DNA of 64,000 nt from Burkholderiales bacterium. GTDB taxonomy: Bacteria; Pseudomonadota; Gammaproteobacteria; Burkholderiales; Burkholderiaceae_C. Below are positions 43,603 to 52,189 of the stretch, piece by piece. Under the pieces are notes generated by a model. That model had not been told where the DNA came from. It saw only the letters and a program-made list of their open reading frames with translations, and made no database searches. Made by a program: the position numbers and the translations under genes. Position 1 is the first letter of the stretch; each line of letters opens with the position of its first letter. The stretch spans positions 1 through 64,000 of the forward strand of contig CANHVY010000003.1 of assembly GCA_947464185.1 (NCBI GenBank), given 5' to 3'.

Positions 43603-43775
43603 TCTATGGATTGGACCGGGATCATGAGGACATGGCCCAAAGTGGGTCTGCTGCGACGCTCCCCACAGGGTGGGGGTCGCGGTGCCGCAGACGGCGGCAT
43701 GGGCGGGGAGGTCCATGGCGCTTCGTCTTTAGTACCGGGTTCAGGGTAAGTACTGAGCTGCGGGTTTCTTGTCTT

Positions 43776-43780
43776 GGAGG
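43776..43780 (+). promoter_or_regulatory. Ribosome-binding site deciding the aerR start
   Basis: GGAGG lies 5 nt before GTG 43786. It argues against the in-frame TTG at 43774, whose own codons contain this GGAGG. Confidence 0.6.
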
Positions 43781-43785
43781 ACGAG

Positions 43786-44868
43786 GTGTACAACCCAGAC
43801 AACTTTCGCCGGAAGTTGCGGGACCAGGCGGCCGATGAGGGTGGCGGCCGGTCCGGGCAAGACGGTGATCCGTCCAGCGCGCTGTCGCTCAGCGCGATGG
43901 CGGCGTCCGTGGCCCACCCCGTGTTCGGCAGGCTAGCGCGGCCTCCTGAACTGCCGGTCGACGCGCCACCGCCTGGCGGATACGACGCTGTCGCCAATGC
44001 GGATCACTGGCGGCGCTTGGTGGCGGACAGGCTCCATCTGGTGCCACATGCCACCCTGCCGCAGGCGCCGTACCGCCGCGAGCGCGTGGCCCGCCTGTTC
44101 TCCGTGCTGGCCGACCACGTCACTCCGCATCTGGTGAAGTACCATGCGAAGTCACCTGCGGTACCCGCCATGAAGCCTACCGAGGCCGAGTTCGAGGAGT
44201 TCTTCGGCCACCTTCTTGAAGATCATGAATCCGGTCTCGTCGAGGCGATCAACCGGATGATCGCGCGCGGCTTGTCGATCGAGTCGATCTATCTGGATCT
44301 GCTGGTGCCCAGCGCGGTGCGCATGGGTCGGAATTGGGACGACGACCGCTCGGATTTCGTGGCGGTCACCGTGGCGGTAGGCCGACTGCAGGCGCTGCTG
44401 CGGCAGTACAGCGGCGACTTCCGTGCCGAGGTGGTGCGCCCGCCTGCTGGGCGCCGCGTCCTGTTGGCGCAGCCGGATGATGAGACCCACATGTTCGGCT
44501 TGTCCGTGGTGGCGGAGTTCTTTCGTCGCGATGGCTGGGACGTGGTGGGCGGCGTGGCCGGAACCGACATCGACCCGGCGCAATGGGTGCGTGAAGAACG
44601 GTTCGACGTGGTCGGGCTGTCGGTGGGCAGTGAATTGAAACTGCCTTGGCTGAGCGAACGCATCGCAGCAGTGCGCCGGGCGTCATGCAATCCAGACTTG
44701 GTGGTGATGGTCGGGGGGCCTGTCTTCTCGGCCGATCCTGCCAGGGTGCAACAGGTCGGCGCCGACCTGACTTCTGGTGCCGACACGGCGCCCGCGATGG
44801 CTGAAGAATTCTTGATGCGCAAGGCCTCGGCCGCCCAGCAGCCGTCGTCTTCACGCTCTCAACCCTAG
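43786..44868 (+). CDS. aerR: Cobalamin-binding photosynthesis regulator AerR/PpaA
   Basis: The 360-residue protein has a helical domain (about 130-210) and a C-terminal B12-binding Rossmann domain. It shows DETHMFGLSVVAEFFRRDGWDVVGG, where His in the THMFG turn matches the cobalt-ligating H-x-x-G of B12 domains, and VVMVGGPVFSADP. Relatives antagonise or modulate CrtJ/PpsR in a light/B12-dependent way. The GTG start is set by GGAGG 5 nt upstream. It sits just upstream of ppsR (87 bp) and is divergent from bchF. Confidence 0.9.
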   Translation: MYNPDNFRRKLRDQAADEGGGRSGQDGDPSSALSLSAMAASVAHPVFGRLARPPELPVDAPPPGGYDAVANADHWRRLVADRLHLVPHATLPQAPYRRERVARLFSVLADHVTPHLVKYHAKSPAVPAMKPTEAEFEEFFGHLLEDHESGLVEAINRMIARGLSIESIYLDLLVPSAVRMGRNWDDDRSDFVAVTVAVGRLQALLRQYSGDFRAEVVRPPAGRRVLLAQPDDETHMFGLSVVAEFFRRDGWDVVGGVAGTDIDPAQWVREERFDVVGLSVGSELKLPWLSERIAAVRRASCNPDLVVMVGGPVFSADPARVQQVGADLTSGADTAPAMAEEFLMRKASAAQQPSSSRSQP

Positions 44869-44955
44869 TGCAATGATCAACAACATGGATGGTTCTTACG
44901 TCCAACGGTCTGGAGAGTCCGGCAGGGACGCCAGGCCTCACCCGGTGAGGCCCTG

Positions 44956-46416
44956 ATGGCGGACAACCTGTTCATCGGTGATCTTGACCCCAAGGCCGCC
45001 GTTCGCCTGGTGGAATCCACCAGCGATCTGGTGGTGGTGTTGGATGCCGCCGGTTGCGTGCTGAAGGTTACCGTGCATGACAGCAGCCTTGCCGGGCAGG
45101 GGGTTACCACCTGGGTCGGCCGGCCTTGGATCGACACCGTCGCGGTGGAAAGCCGCGAGAAGATCGTCGCGTCACTGAACGACGCCGCGCAGGCCACGCC
45201 CCCACGCTGGCGCCAGGTCAACCATCCGGTGCCGGGGTCGGACGATCTGCTGGTGCAGTACATGACCGTACCGGTCCAGGGCGAATCCGCGGGTGCGGCC
45301 CGCATGGTGGCCTTTGGGCGCGATCTGCGCAGCACCGTGGCCTTGCAGCGACGCCTGGTCGAAGCGCAGCAGACCATGGAGCGCGACTACTGGCGCTTTC
45401 GCGAGGCCGACACGCGCTACCGTCATCTGTTGCAGACAAGCCACGAACCCTTGCTGGTCGTGGACGGTCAAAACCAGAGGGTCGTGGAGGCCAACCCGGC
45501 AGCCGAAGCCCTGGTGGCCAAGTCAAGAGGCGGTGTCGTCGGCACGGGTCTGTCGGCCCTCTTTGACGAAGCCTCGGCCGAGGCGCTGCAAAGCCTGCTG
45601 GCGGCCGCCCGGGCGGTGGGCAAACGCGATCCCGTTCGGCTTGCGTTGGCCGAGGATGGTGCTCTGGCCTGGGTTTCTGCGACGCTGTTCCGTCAGGACC
45701 AGGTGCCCTATCTGCTGTTGCGGGTGGTGCCGGTGGGCAAGATGCCCCAAGCCCACGGTGCGGGCCATGCCGCCGGCCAGGCAGTGCAAGGGCTGTACCA
45801 GGCCTATGTGGGCCAGGCGTCCGACGGTCTGGTCTTCACCGACGCCCAGGGCCGTGTGTTGACAGCCAATCGCACCTTCGCCCTGATGGCGCAACTCAGC
45901 GCCGAGGAACAGGCGCGCGGTGAGATGCTCGACCGCTGGCTGGGCCGCACGGGTGTGGAACTCAGTGTGCTGGTGACCAACCTTCGCCAGCGAGGCTCCG
46001 TAGGGCTGTTCACCACCTCGCTCAGGGGTGAATTCGGTGCGCAGATCGAGGTGGAGATTTCAGCCAGCGTGTTGTCGATGCCGGACGGGCCACGCCTGGG
46101 TTTCGCCATCCGCGATATCAGCCGGCGCCTGCAGGGCGAGGAACGCACGCCTGACCGGGTGTCACGTTCGGTCAGCGAGCTGACCGAACTCGTGGGGCGG
46201 GTACCGCTGAAGGACATCGTCAGCGAGACCACTGAACTCATCGAGCAGTTGTGCATCGAGGCCGCGCTCCAGATGACGCATGGCAACCGGGCGTCCGCAG
46301 CGCAGTTGCTCGGGCTGTCCCGGCAGAGCCTGTATGTGAAGCTGAACCGCTTCGGCATGGGCGGCCAGGGTGGCAGCGACACCGATGATGAGCGACCTGC
46401 TGTAAACATCGATTGA
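44956..46416 (+). CDS. ppsR: Redox-responsive photosynthesis regulator PpsR/CrtJ
   Basis: Transcription factor (486 residues) with an N-terminal domain, tandem PAS domains (about 15-130, 150-260, 275-385) joined by a Q-linker-like helix (QRRLVEAQQTMERDYWRF), and a C-terminal Fis-type helix-turn-helix (NRASAAQLLGLSRQSLYVKLNRFG). The family represses bch, crt and puc genes aerobically through TGT-N12-ACA boxes. Only two Cys are present: Cys34 and one in LCIEAALQ next to the HTH. The PAS-region Cys used for the disulfide in Rhodobacter is missing. A PpsR-type box overlaps its stop. Confidence 0.95.
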   Translation: MADNLFIGDLDPKAAVRLVESTSDLVVVLDAAGCVLKVTVHDSSLAGQGVTTWVGRPWIDTVAVESREKIVASLNDAAQATPPRWRQVNHPVPGSDDLLVQYMTVPVQGESAGAARMVAFGRDLRSTVALQRRLVEAQQTMERDYWRFREADTRYRHLLQTSHEPLLVVDGQNQRVVEANPAAEALVAKSRGGVVGTGLSALFDEASAEALQSLLAAARAVGKRDPVRLALAEDGALAWVSATLFRQDQVPYLLLRVVPVGKMPQAHGAGHAAGQAVQGLYQAYVGQASDGLVFTDAQGRVLTANRTFALMAQLSAEEQARGEMLDRWLGRTGVELSVLVTNLRQRGSVGLFTTSLRGEFGAQIEVEISASVLSMPDGPRLGFAIRDISRRLQGEERTPDRVSRSVSELTELVGRVPLKDIVSETTELIEQLCIEAALQMTHGNRASAAQLLGLSRQSLYVKLNRFGMGGQGGSDTDDERPAVNID

Positions 46417-46418
46417 CA
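46401..46418. promoter_or_regulatory. PpsR/CrtJ-type operator upstream of bchG, overlapping the ppsR stop
   Basis: A perfect TGT-N12-ACA box covers the last codons of ppsR, 28 bp before the bchG ATG. It implies a separate PpsR-controlled bchG promoter and possible roadblock autoregulation of ppsR. Confidence 0.7.
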
Positions 46419-46431
46419 CTTTGATGTGTCA
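46414..46431. promoter_or_regulatory. Perfect inverted repeat between ppsR and bchG
   Basis: TGACAC-N6-GTGTCA overlaps the right arm of the PpsR box at 46401. It may extend the operator or form a short hairpin after the ppsR stop. Confidence 0.45.
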
Positions 46432-46446
46432 CGTGCAGTATGAGGC

Positions 46447-47346
46447 ATGGCCCATGCTGCATCTGCTGTCGAGTTGCCCGCGCCCTCGGCGATCGCCGAG
46501 TTGTTCAAGCCCATCACCTGGTTTCCCCCCATGTGGGCCTTTGCCTGTGGGGTGGTGGCTTCGGGCCAGAGCCTGGAGGGACGCTGGGGCCTCGTGCTGG
46601 CCGGTGTGTTGCTGGCGGGTCCCTTCGTGTGTGCCACCAGCCAGGCCGTCAACGACTGGTTCGACCGGCATGTAGACGCCATCAACGAGCCCCATCGGCC
46701 CATTCCCTCGGGGCGGATGCCGGGGCGCTGGGGTCTGTACCTCGCCGTGATCTGGACCGTGCTGTCGATCCTGCTGTCCACCACGCTGGGGCCCTGGGGG
46801 TTCGGCGCGGCGGCGCTGGGTCTGCTGCTGGCCTGGGCTTACAGCGCGCCGCCCGTGCGCCTCAAGCGCAACGGCTGGTGGGGAAATGCCGCCTGCGGGT
46901 TGTCCTACGAGGGCCTGGCCTGGATCACAGGTGCGGCCGTGATGGCGGGCGGACAGATGCCCGGTGTGCCCTCCATGATCCTGGCCCTGCTGTACAGCTT
47001 GGGGGCTCACGGCATCATGACCCTCAACGACTTCAAGGCCATCGAGGGTGACCGCAAGATGGGCGTCGCCTCGCTGCCGGTGCAGCTGGGCGCTCGTGGC
47101 GCCGCCTGGGTGGCCTGTGCCACCATGGTGCTGGCACAGGCAGCCGTGGTGGCTTGTCTGCTGGCCTGGGACCGACCCTGGCATGCCGGTGCGGTCGCCC
47201 TGTGCGTGGCCGTGCAGCTGTTGATGATGAGGCGGTTCCTGGCCAAGCCCGTGGCCCGCGCGCTCTGGCTCAGCGGCCTGGGAGTGCCCCTTTATGTGGC
47301 CGGCATGATGATCAGCGCTTTCGCGCTGCGGGCGGGGGTGCAGTGA
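46447..47346 (+). CDS. bchG: Bacteriochlorophyll synthase BchG
   Basis: UbiA-family prenyltransferase (299 residues) that esterifies bacteriochlorophyllide a with geranylgeranyl diphosphate. The Asp-rich motif is SQAVNDWFDRHVDAINEPHRPIPSGR near residues 65-90; eight or nine hydrophobic helices follow. Further family blocks are WAYSAPPVRLKRNGWWGN and LNDFKAIEGDRKMGVASLPV. The stop overlaps the next start (GTGA). Confidence 0.96.
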   Translation: MAHAASAVELPAPSAIAELFKPITWFPPMWAFACGVVASGQSLEGRWGLVLAGVLLAGPFVCATSQAVNDWFDRHVDAINEPHRPIPSGRMPGRWGLYLAVIWTVLSILLSTTLGPWGFGAAALGLLLAWAYSAPPVRLKRNGWWGNAACGLSYEGLAWITGAAVMAGGQMPGVPSMILALLYSLGAHGIMTLNDFKAIEGDRKMGVASLPVQLGARGAAWVACATMVLAQAAVVACLLAWDRPWHAGAVALCVAVQLLMMRRFLAKPVARALWLSGLGVPLYVAGMMISAFALRAGVQ

Positions 47347-48683
47347 GCTGGATCGGCATTTTCCGCCTGGCCCTGGTGCAGATGGCGCTGGGAGCCATGG
47401 TCGTGCTGACCACCTCCACGCTCAACCGCCTCATGGCCGTGGAGCTGATGCTCCCGGCGCTGGTGCCGGGCCTGCTGGTGGGTTTGCACCACGCCGTGCA
47501 GATGACCCGCCCCCGCATGGGCTTTGGATCCGACATGGGTGGGCGGCGCACGCCGTGGATCGCGGGCGGCATGGCGGTGCTGGCCCTGGGCGGCTTCCTG
47601 GCGGCCGTTGCCACGGCCTGGATGAGCACCGACCGGCTGGCCGGTCTGGGACTGGCCGTGCTGGGCTACACCCTGGTGGGGCTGGGTGTCAGTGCGGCCG
47701 GCACCTCCTTGCTGGTGTTGCTGGCCAAGCAGGTGGAGCAGGAGCGGCGTGCCGCGGCGGCCACCCTGGTGTGGGTGCTGATGATCGTGGGCTTTGCCGT
47801 GACGGCGGGCCTGGCCGGCCGCTGGCTGGACCCGTATTCGCCCGCCCGCCTGGTGATGGTGTCGGGCACGGTCTCACTGGTGGCGCTGTGCGTGGCGTGG
47901 GCTGCCCTGTGGGGGGTGGAACAGGACGGCAGCCGGGTCACGGCGCCTTCCGGGGATGCCAAACCTTCGTTCCGCGTGGCCCTCGCCGAGGCCTGGACCG
48001 ACCCGGACGCGCGCCGCTTCACCATCTTCGTCTTCGTCTCCATGGTGGCCTACAGCGCACAGGATCTGATCCTGGAGCCCTTTGCCGGCATCCGCTTCGG
48101 CTTGACGCCCGGTGAGTCCACGCAGCTCTCGGGCGTGCAGCATGGGGGCACGCTGGCGGGCATGCTGCTGGGTGCGTTGGCCGGCCGCCGCTGGGGAGGC
48201 GTCTCCTTCGGTTCGCTGCGGGCCTGGATCGTCGGCGGCTGTGGAGCTTCGGCCCTGGCCCTGGCGGGCCTGGTGGTCGGCTCCCTCCAGGAGGGTACGG
48301 CCTGGCCGCTGCACGCCAACGTCTTCATCCTGGGGGTGGCCAACGGCGCCTTCTCCATCGCAGCCATCGGCTCCATGATGGCGCTGGCGGGCCAGGGGCA
48401 GCCGTCCCGCGAGGGCGTGCGCATGGGCCTGTGGGGCGCAGCGCAGGCCACGGGCTTCGCGCTCGGCGGCTTTCTGGGCACTGCAGCCAGTGACCTGGCG
48501 CGCTGGCTCATCGGCTCCCAGGTGGCCGCCTATGTCTGCGTGTTTGCAGCCGAGGCGGCCCTGTTCCTGCTGGCGGCCGCGCTGGCGCGCCACATCGCAC
48601 TGCCTGCTTCTGCAAGCCGCACGGTCATGCCGCACGGCCCCCGAGCTGAATTCCGTCCCCCTGCCTCACGAGGATCGATATGA
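47343..48683 (+). CDS. PucC-family membrane protein (BCD family, Bch2/ORF428-type)
   Basis: The 446-residue, about 12-helix protein is homologous to LhaA and PucC: STLNRLMAVELMLPALVPGLLVGLHHAVQ, RPRMGFGSDMGGRRTPWI and SAQDLILEPFAGIRFGLTPGEST are seen. Genes of this type between bchG and bchP are known in other purple bacteria, with a suggested role in pigment delivery or assembly. The start is GTG 47343 overlapping the bchG stop; bchP begins on its last bases (ATGA). Confidence 0.9.
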   Translation: MSWIGIFRLALVQMALGAMVVLTTSTLNRLMAVELMLPALVPGLLVGLHHAVQMTRPRMGFGSDMGGRRTPWIAGGMAVLALGGFLAAVATAWMSTDRLAGLGLAVLGYTLVGLGVSAAGTSLLVLLAKQVEQERRAAAATLVWVLMIVGFAVTAGLAGRWLDPYSPARLVMVSGTVSLVALCVAWAALWGVEQDGSRVTAPSGDAKPSFRVALAEAWTDPDARRFTIFVFVSMVAYSAQDLILEPFAGIRFGLTPGESTQLSGVQHGGTLAGMLLGALAGRRWGGVSFGSLRAWIVGGCGASALALAGLVVGSLQEGTAWPLHANVFILGVANGAFSIAAIGSMMALAGQGQPSREGVRMGLWGAAQATGFALGGFLGTAASDLARWLIGSQVAAYVCVFAAEAALFLLAAALARHIALPASASRTVMPHGPRAEFRPPASRGSI

Positions 48684-49885
48684 ACGAGCCGCACACCTTT
48701 GATGTCATCATCGTCGGCGGCGGGCCCGCCGGCGCCACGGCCGCCCACGACCTTGCGCGGCAAGGCCGCTCCGTCCTGCTGCTGGACCGGGCGGGCCGTG
48801 TCAAGCCCTGCGGAGGTGCGATCCCGCCGCGCCTGATCAAGGACTTCGAGATTCCCGACCACCTGCTGGTGGCCAAGATCCGCTGCGCCCGCATGGTCTC
48901 GCCCACCGACCGGCAGGTGGACATTCCCATCGACGGCGGCTTCGTCGGCATGGTCGATCGCGATGTCTTCGACGAGTGGTTGCGTGAACGTGCTGCCCAG
49001 GCGGGCGCGGTGCGTCGCATCGGCACCTTCGACAAGTTGACGCGTGACGCCGATGGCCTGAGCGTGGTGCACTTCACGGCGCGCGCCAGCCAGACCGGAG
49101 CGGCCACCGGCCATTCCAGTGCGCGGGCGCGCTGCGTGATCGGTGCTGACGGTGCACGTTCCGAGGTGGCGCGCCAGGCGGTGCCTGGCGCCGAACGCAC
49201 CTCGTATGTCTTCGCGTATCACGAGATCGTCGGCAAGCCCCAGAACCCGCCGCCGGGTTATGACGGTACCCGTTGTGACGTGGTCTACAACGGTACCTAC
49301 TCACCCGATTTCTACGGCTGGGTGTTCCCGCACGGCGATACCTTGAGCGTGGGCACCGGCAGCGCCGACAAGGGCTTCTCGCTGCGCGGTGCCACGGCCG
49401 GCCTGCGCCGTGCCGCCGGGCTGCAGGACGCGCCCACCCTGCGGCGTGAGGGCGCCCCCATTCCGATGAAGCCTTTGCCCCGATGGGACAACGGACGCGA
49501 TGTGGTGCTGGCGGGTGACGCCGCCGGCGTGGTGGCCCCGGCCTCGGGCGAGGGCATCTACTACGCCATGGCCTGCGGCCGCATGGTCGGCGAGTCGGTG
49601 CAGGAGTTCCTGCGCACCGGCCAGGCCAGTGCCCTGGCAACGGCCCGCAAACGCTTCCTCAAGGTCCATGGCAAGGTCTTCTGGGTGCTCGGTATCATGC
49701 AGCGCTTCTGGTACAGCAGCGACAAGCGTCGTGAACGGTTCGTGGCCATCTGCCGTGATCGCGACGTCCAGCAGCTGACGTTCGAGGCGTACATGAACAA
49801 GGAACTCGTGCGCGCGCGTCCCATGGCGCATGTGCGGATCTTCTTCAAGGACATGGCGCACCTGCTCGGGCTGGCCCGGGTATGA
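48680..49885 (+). CDS. bchP: Geranylgeranyl bacteriochlorophyll reductase BchP
   Basis: Flavoprotein reductase (401 residues) that hydrogenates the geranylgeranyl tail to phytyl. The FAD motif is DVIIVGGGPAGATAAHDLARQG at the N-terminus. Family blocks VKPCGGAIPPRLIKDF and VVLAGDAAGVVAPASGEGIYYAM are clear. The start overlaps the stop of the PucC-family gene. tspO follows 6 bp later. Confidence 0.96.
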   Translation: MNEPHTFDVIIVGGGPAGATAAHDLARQGRSVLLLDRAGRVKPCGGAIPPRLIKDFEIPDHLLVAKIRCARMVSPTDRQVDIPIDGGFVGMVDRDVFDEWLRERAAQAGAVRRIGTFDKLTRDADGLSVVHFTARASQTGAATGHSSARARCVIGADGARSEVARQAVPGAERTSYVFAYHEIVGKPQNPPPGYDGTRCDVVYNGTYSPDFYGWVFPHGDTLSVGTGSADKGFSLRGATAGLRRAAGLQDAPTLRREGAPIPMKPLPRWDNGRDVVLAGDAAGVVAPASGEGIYYAMACGRMVGESVQEFLRTGQASALATARKRFLKVHGKVFWVLGIMQRFWYSSDKRRERFVAICRDRDVQQLTFEAYMNKELVRARPMAHVRIFFKDMAHLLGLARV

Positions 49886-49891
49886 CGCGCC

Positions 49892-50470
49892 ATGGCCGGG
49901 CCGCCTGAGGCGCGGCCAGAACCCGCGCAAGCGGGCCTTGTACGGGCCTCCCGCGTGCCCTGGCGCGCCTACGCGGTGGCTGCCGCGATCGCCGTGCTGG
50001 TGGCCGGCATCGGCGGCTTGGCCACCGACCTCGGCCCCTGGTACCGAGGCCTGTTGCAGCCTGCCTGGAAGCCGCCGGATATCGTGTTCGGCCCGGTCTG
50101 GACCTTGCTCTACACCTTGACGGCCTGGGCGGGCGCCCGGGCCTGGTGGCACGCCAGGCCCGCCTTACAAGCCGACGAGACCGCTGCGCAGGCGGGCCGT
50201 CGTCGGCAGCGGCGGCTGCTGTTCGGCTTCTTGCTGAACGCGCTGCTGAACGTGCTGTGGAGCGTGCTCTTCTTCAAGGCGCAGCGGCCCGACTGGGCGT
50301 TGGTCGAGATCGCCCTGCTCACCGCATCTGTGCTCTGGCTGATTTCGGCCTGCGCCGAGGTGGACCGCCTGGCCGCGCGCTTGCTGCTGCCCTACCTGGC
50401 CTGGGTGTTGTTTGCTGCCACCGTCAATGCCGGGGTCTTGCGGCTGAACCCGATAGGACCGGTTGCTTGA
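49892..50470 (+). CDS. tspO: TspO/MBR family tryptophan-rich sensory protein
   Basis: The 192-residue, five-helix outer-membrane or envelope protein is of the TspO/CrtK family, known to bind porphyrins and to modulate photosynthesis gene expression in Rhodobacter. Family motifs include WYRGLLQPAWKPPDIVFGPVWTLLYTLTA, NALLNVLWSVLFF and LLLPYLAWVLFAATVNAGVLRLNP. The first ~30 residues are an atypical Pro/Ala/Arg-rich extension. It is the last gene of the aerR-ppsR-bchG-bchP run. Confidence 0.95.
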   Translation: MAGPPEARPEPAQAGLVRASRVPWRAYAVAAAIAVLVAGIGGLATDLGPWYRGLLQPAWKPPDIVFGPVWTLLYTLTAWAGARAWWHARPALQADETAAQAGRRRQRRLLFGFLLNALLNVLWSVLFFKAQRPDWALVEIALLTASVLWLISACAEVDRLAARLLLPYLAWVLFAATVNAGVLRLNPIGPVA

Positions 50471-50505
50471 GCGAGCCGCAACGACCACCAGGAAGGGCGC
50501 TCGGC

Positions 50506-50673
50506 ATGGAACGCAGCCTCAATGCCGCTATCCTGAAGATCAGGCCCGGGGGGGGGGCTGTCCAGGCCACTTCGGCGCGCCTGAACAAGGCCTGTGTCTT
50601 CGGTTGCGAAGAGTTGCGCGATCTCAAGGCCGCCATCGCCCGCCACAAGGCGCAGGCGGGCAAAGGCAAGTAA
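50506..50673 (+). CDS. Small hypothetical protein with a ten-G tract
   Basis: A 55-residue frame has AGGAAGGG about 8 nt before the ATG. The basic, Ala/Lys-rich peptide has LNKACVFGCEELRDLKAAIARHKAQ and no membrane segment. Two Cys four residues apart could bind metal, but this is weak. A run of ten G lies at 50548-50557. I do not recognise it; it lies 33 bp before pilU. Confidence 0.4.
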   Translation: MERSLNAAILKIRPGGGAVQATSARLNKACVFGCEELRDLKAAIARHKAQAGKGK

Positions 50674-50706
50674 GCGTCATCAGGGAAACAAGAACGGGAC
50701 CTGTCC

Positions 50707-51972
50707 ATGCTCAGCGACGATCAGGCCATGGCCTACATGCACAAGCTGCTGACGGCCATGGCGCAGGCCGCAGGGTCAGACCTGTTCATCTCGGCGGGTT
50801 CGGCCCCCACGATGAAGGCCCACGGAACGCTGACCCCGCTGTCGCAGCAGAAACTGCAGCCCGAGGTCACGCGGGTGCTGACGCGCTCCATCATGAACGA
50901 CCGCCAACGCGTCGAGTTCGACCGCGACATGGAGTCCAACTTCGCGATCGTCGTGCCTGAGGTGTCGCGCTTCCGGGTCAACGCCTACGTCCAGCAGACG
51001 AACGTGGCCATGGTCATCCGCACCATTGCCAACGAAATCCCCAACGTCGACAAGCTGGGCTTGCCCGAAGTGACGAAGGACCTGATCCTGAGCAAGCGCG
51101 GGTTGTTGCTCATCGTGGGGGGCACGGGGTCGGGCAAGTCCACCACCCTGGCGGCGCTGATCGACCACCGCAACGCCACCACGCCCGGCCACATCATCAC
51201 GGTGGAAGACCCCATCGAGTACATCCACGAACCCAAGAAGTCGCTCATCAGTCATCGCGAGGTGGGCGTGGACACGCACTCCTGGGAAGCCGCGCTGAAG
51301 AACATGCTGCGGCAGGCCCCCGACGTCATCCTCATGGGGGAGATCCGCGACCGCGAGACCATGGAGCATGCCATCGCCTTCTCCGAGACGGGCCACCTGT
51401 GCATGGCCACGCTGCACGCCAACAGCGCCAACCAGGCGATCGACCGCATCATCAACTTCTTTCCCGAGGAGCGCCGGCCCCAACTGCTGATGGACCTGTC
51501 GGCCAACCTGCGCGGCATCGTTTCGCAGCGCCTGATCCGCACCGAAGATGGCGCCGGACGCAAGGCGGCCATCGAGATCCTGATCAACACCCCCACCATC
51601 GCCGACAAGATCTTCAAGGGCTTGTTCCACGAGATCAAACCGCTGATGGAGCGTGGCCGTGAGTCCGGCATGCGCACGTTCGACTGGGCCTTGTTCGATC
51701 TCTACAACCGCGGCTTCATCTCCTACGACGAGGCGCTGCGCAACGCTGACTCGTCCAACGAACTGCGCCTGAACATCAAGCTGCGCAGCCAGCGCGGGGC
51801 GCCCTCGGTGGGCATCGGTGCGGACGCCGAACTCACGTTCGACCACGGCGTGACCGCCGCTCCTGACCTGGACAAGGCGCGCCAGGAGGAGCTGGAGCGT
51901 CAGGCGCAGCGCCGGCGCGAGTTCGAGAAGAAGCAGGCCGAGGCCCAGCGCCTGGGCAGGTTGGGTCCTTGA
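50707..51972 (+). CDS. pilU: Type IV pilus retraction ATPase PilU
   Basis: Secretion-superfamily ATPase (421 residues). Walker A is IVGGTGSGKSTTLAAL near residue 140, the Asp box VEDPIEY, Walker B VILMGEIRDRETMEHA and the His box TGHLCMATLHANSANQA. The SDLFISAGSAPTMKAHGTL N-terminus and long C-terminal Arg/Glu-rich tail fit PilU rather than PilT. pilT is not adjacent. It starts the core-gene region right of the photosynthesis cluster. Confidence 0.92.
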   Translation: MLSDDQAMAYMHKLLTAMAQAAGSDLFISAGSAPTMKAHGTLTPLSQQKLQPEVTRVLTRSIMNDRQRVEFDRDMESNFAIVVPEVSRFRVNAYVQQTNVAMVIRTIANEIPNVDKLGLPEVTKDLILSKRGLLLIVGGTGSGKSTTLAALIDHRNATTPGHIITVEDPIEYIHEPKKSLISHREVGVDTHSWEAALKNMLRQAPDVILMGEIRDRETMEHAIAFSETGHLCMATLHANSANQAIDRIINFFPEERRPQLLMDLSANLRGIVSQRLIRTEDGAGRKAAIEILINTPTIADKIFKGLFHEIKPLMERGRESGMRTFDWALFDLYNRGFISYDEALRNADSSNELRLNIKLRSQRGAPSVGIGADAELTFDHGVTAAPDLDKARQEELERQAQRRREFEKKQAEAQRLGRLGP

Positions 51973-52001
51973 GCGGCCTGCATGACCGGTGAGGTCAGCC
52001 T

Positions 52002-52042
52002 GAAAAGAACAACAGCCCGCGTGGTGGAACCTGGCGGGCTGT
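52002..52042 (-). terminator. Intrinsic terminator after the tRNA gene
   Basis: A perfect 9-bp GC-rich stem (ACAGCCCGC/GCGGGCTGT, 13-nt loop, 52012-52042) is followed on the minus strand by a T-rich tract (52002-52011). It lies between the pilU stop and the tRNA 3' end, and may act on both strands. Confidence 0.75.
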
Positions 52043-52056
52043 CGTGTCGTTCGTCT

Positions 52057-52133
<77 letters not shown>

Positions 52134-52189
52134 TTGAAGCCCATCATTATAGCGGCCGGACGATCGCCCTTCTCCGGCCCTTGAACCGC

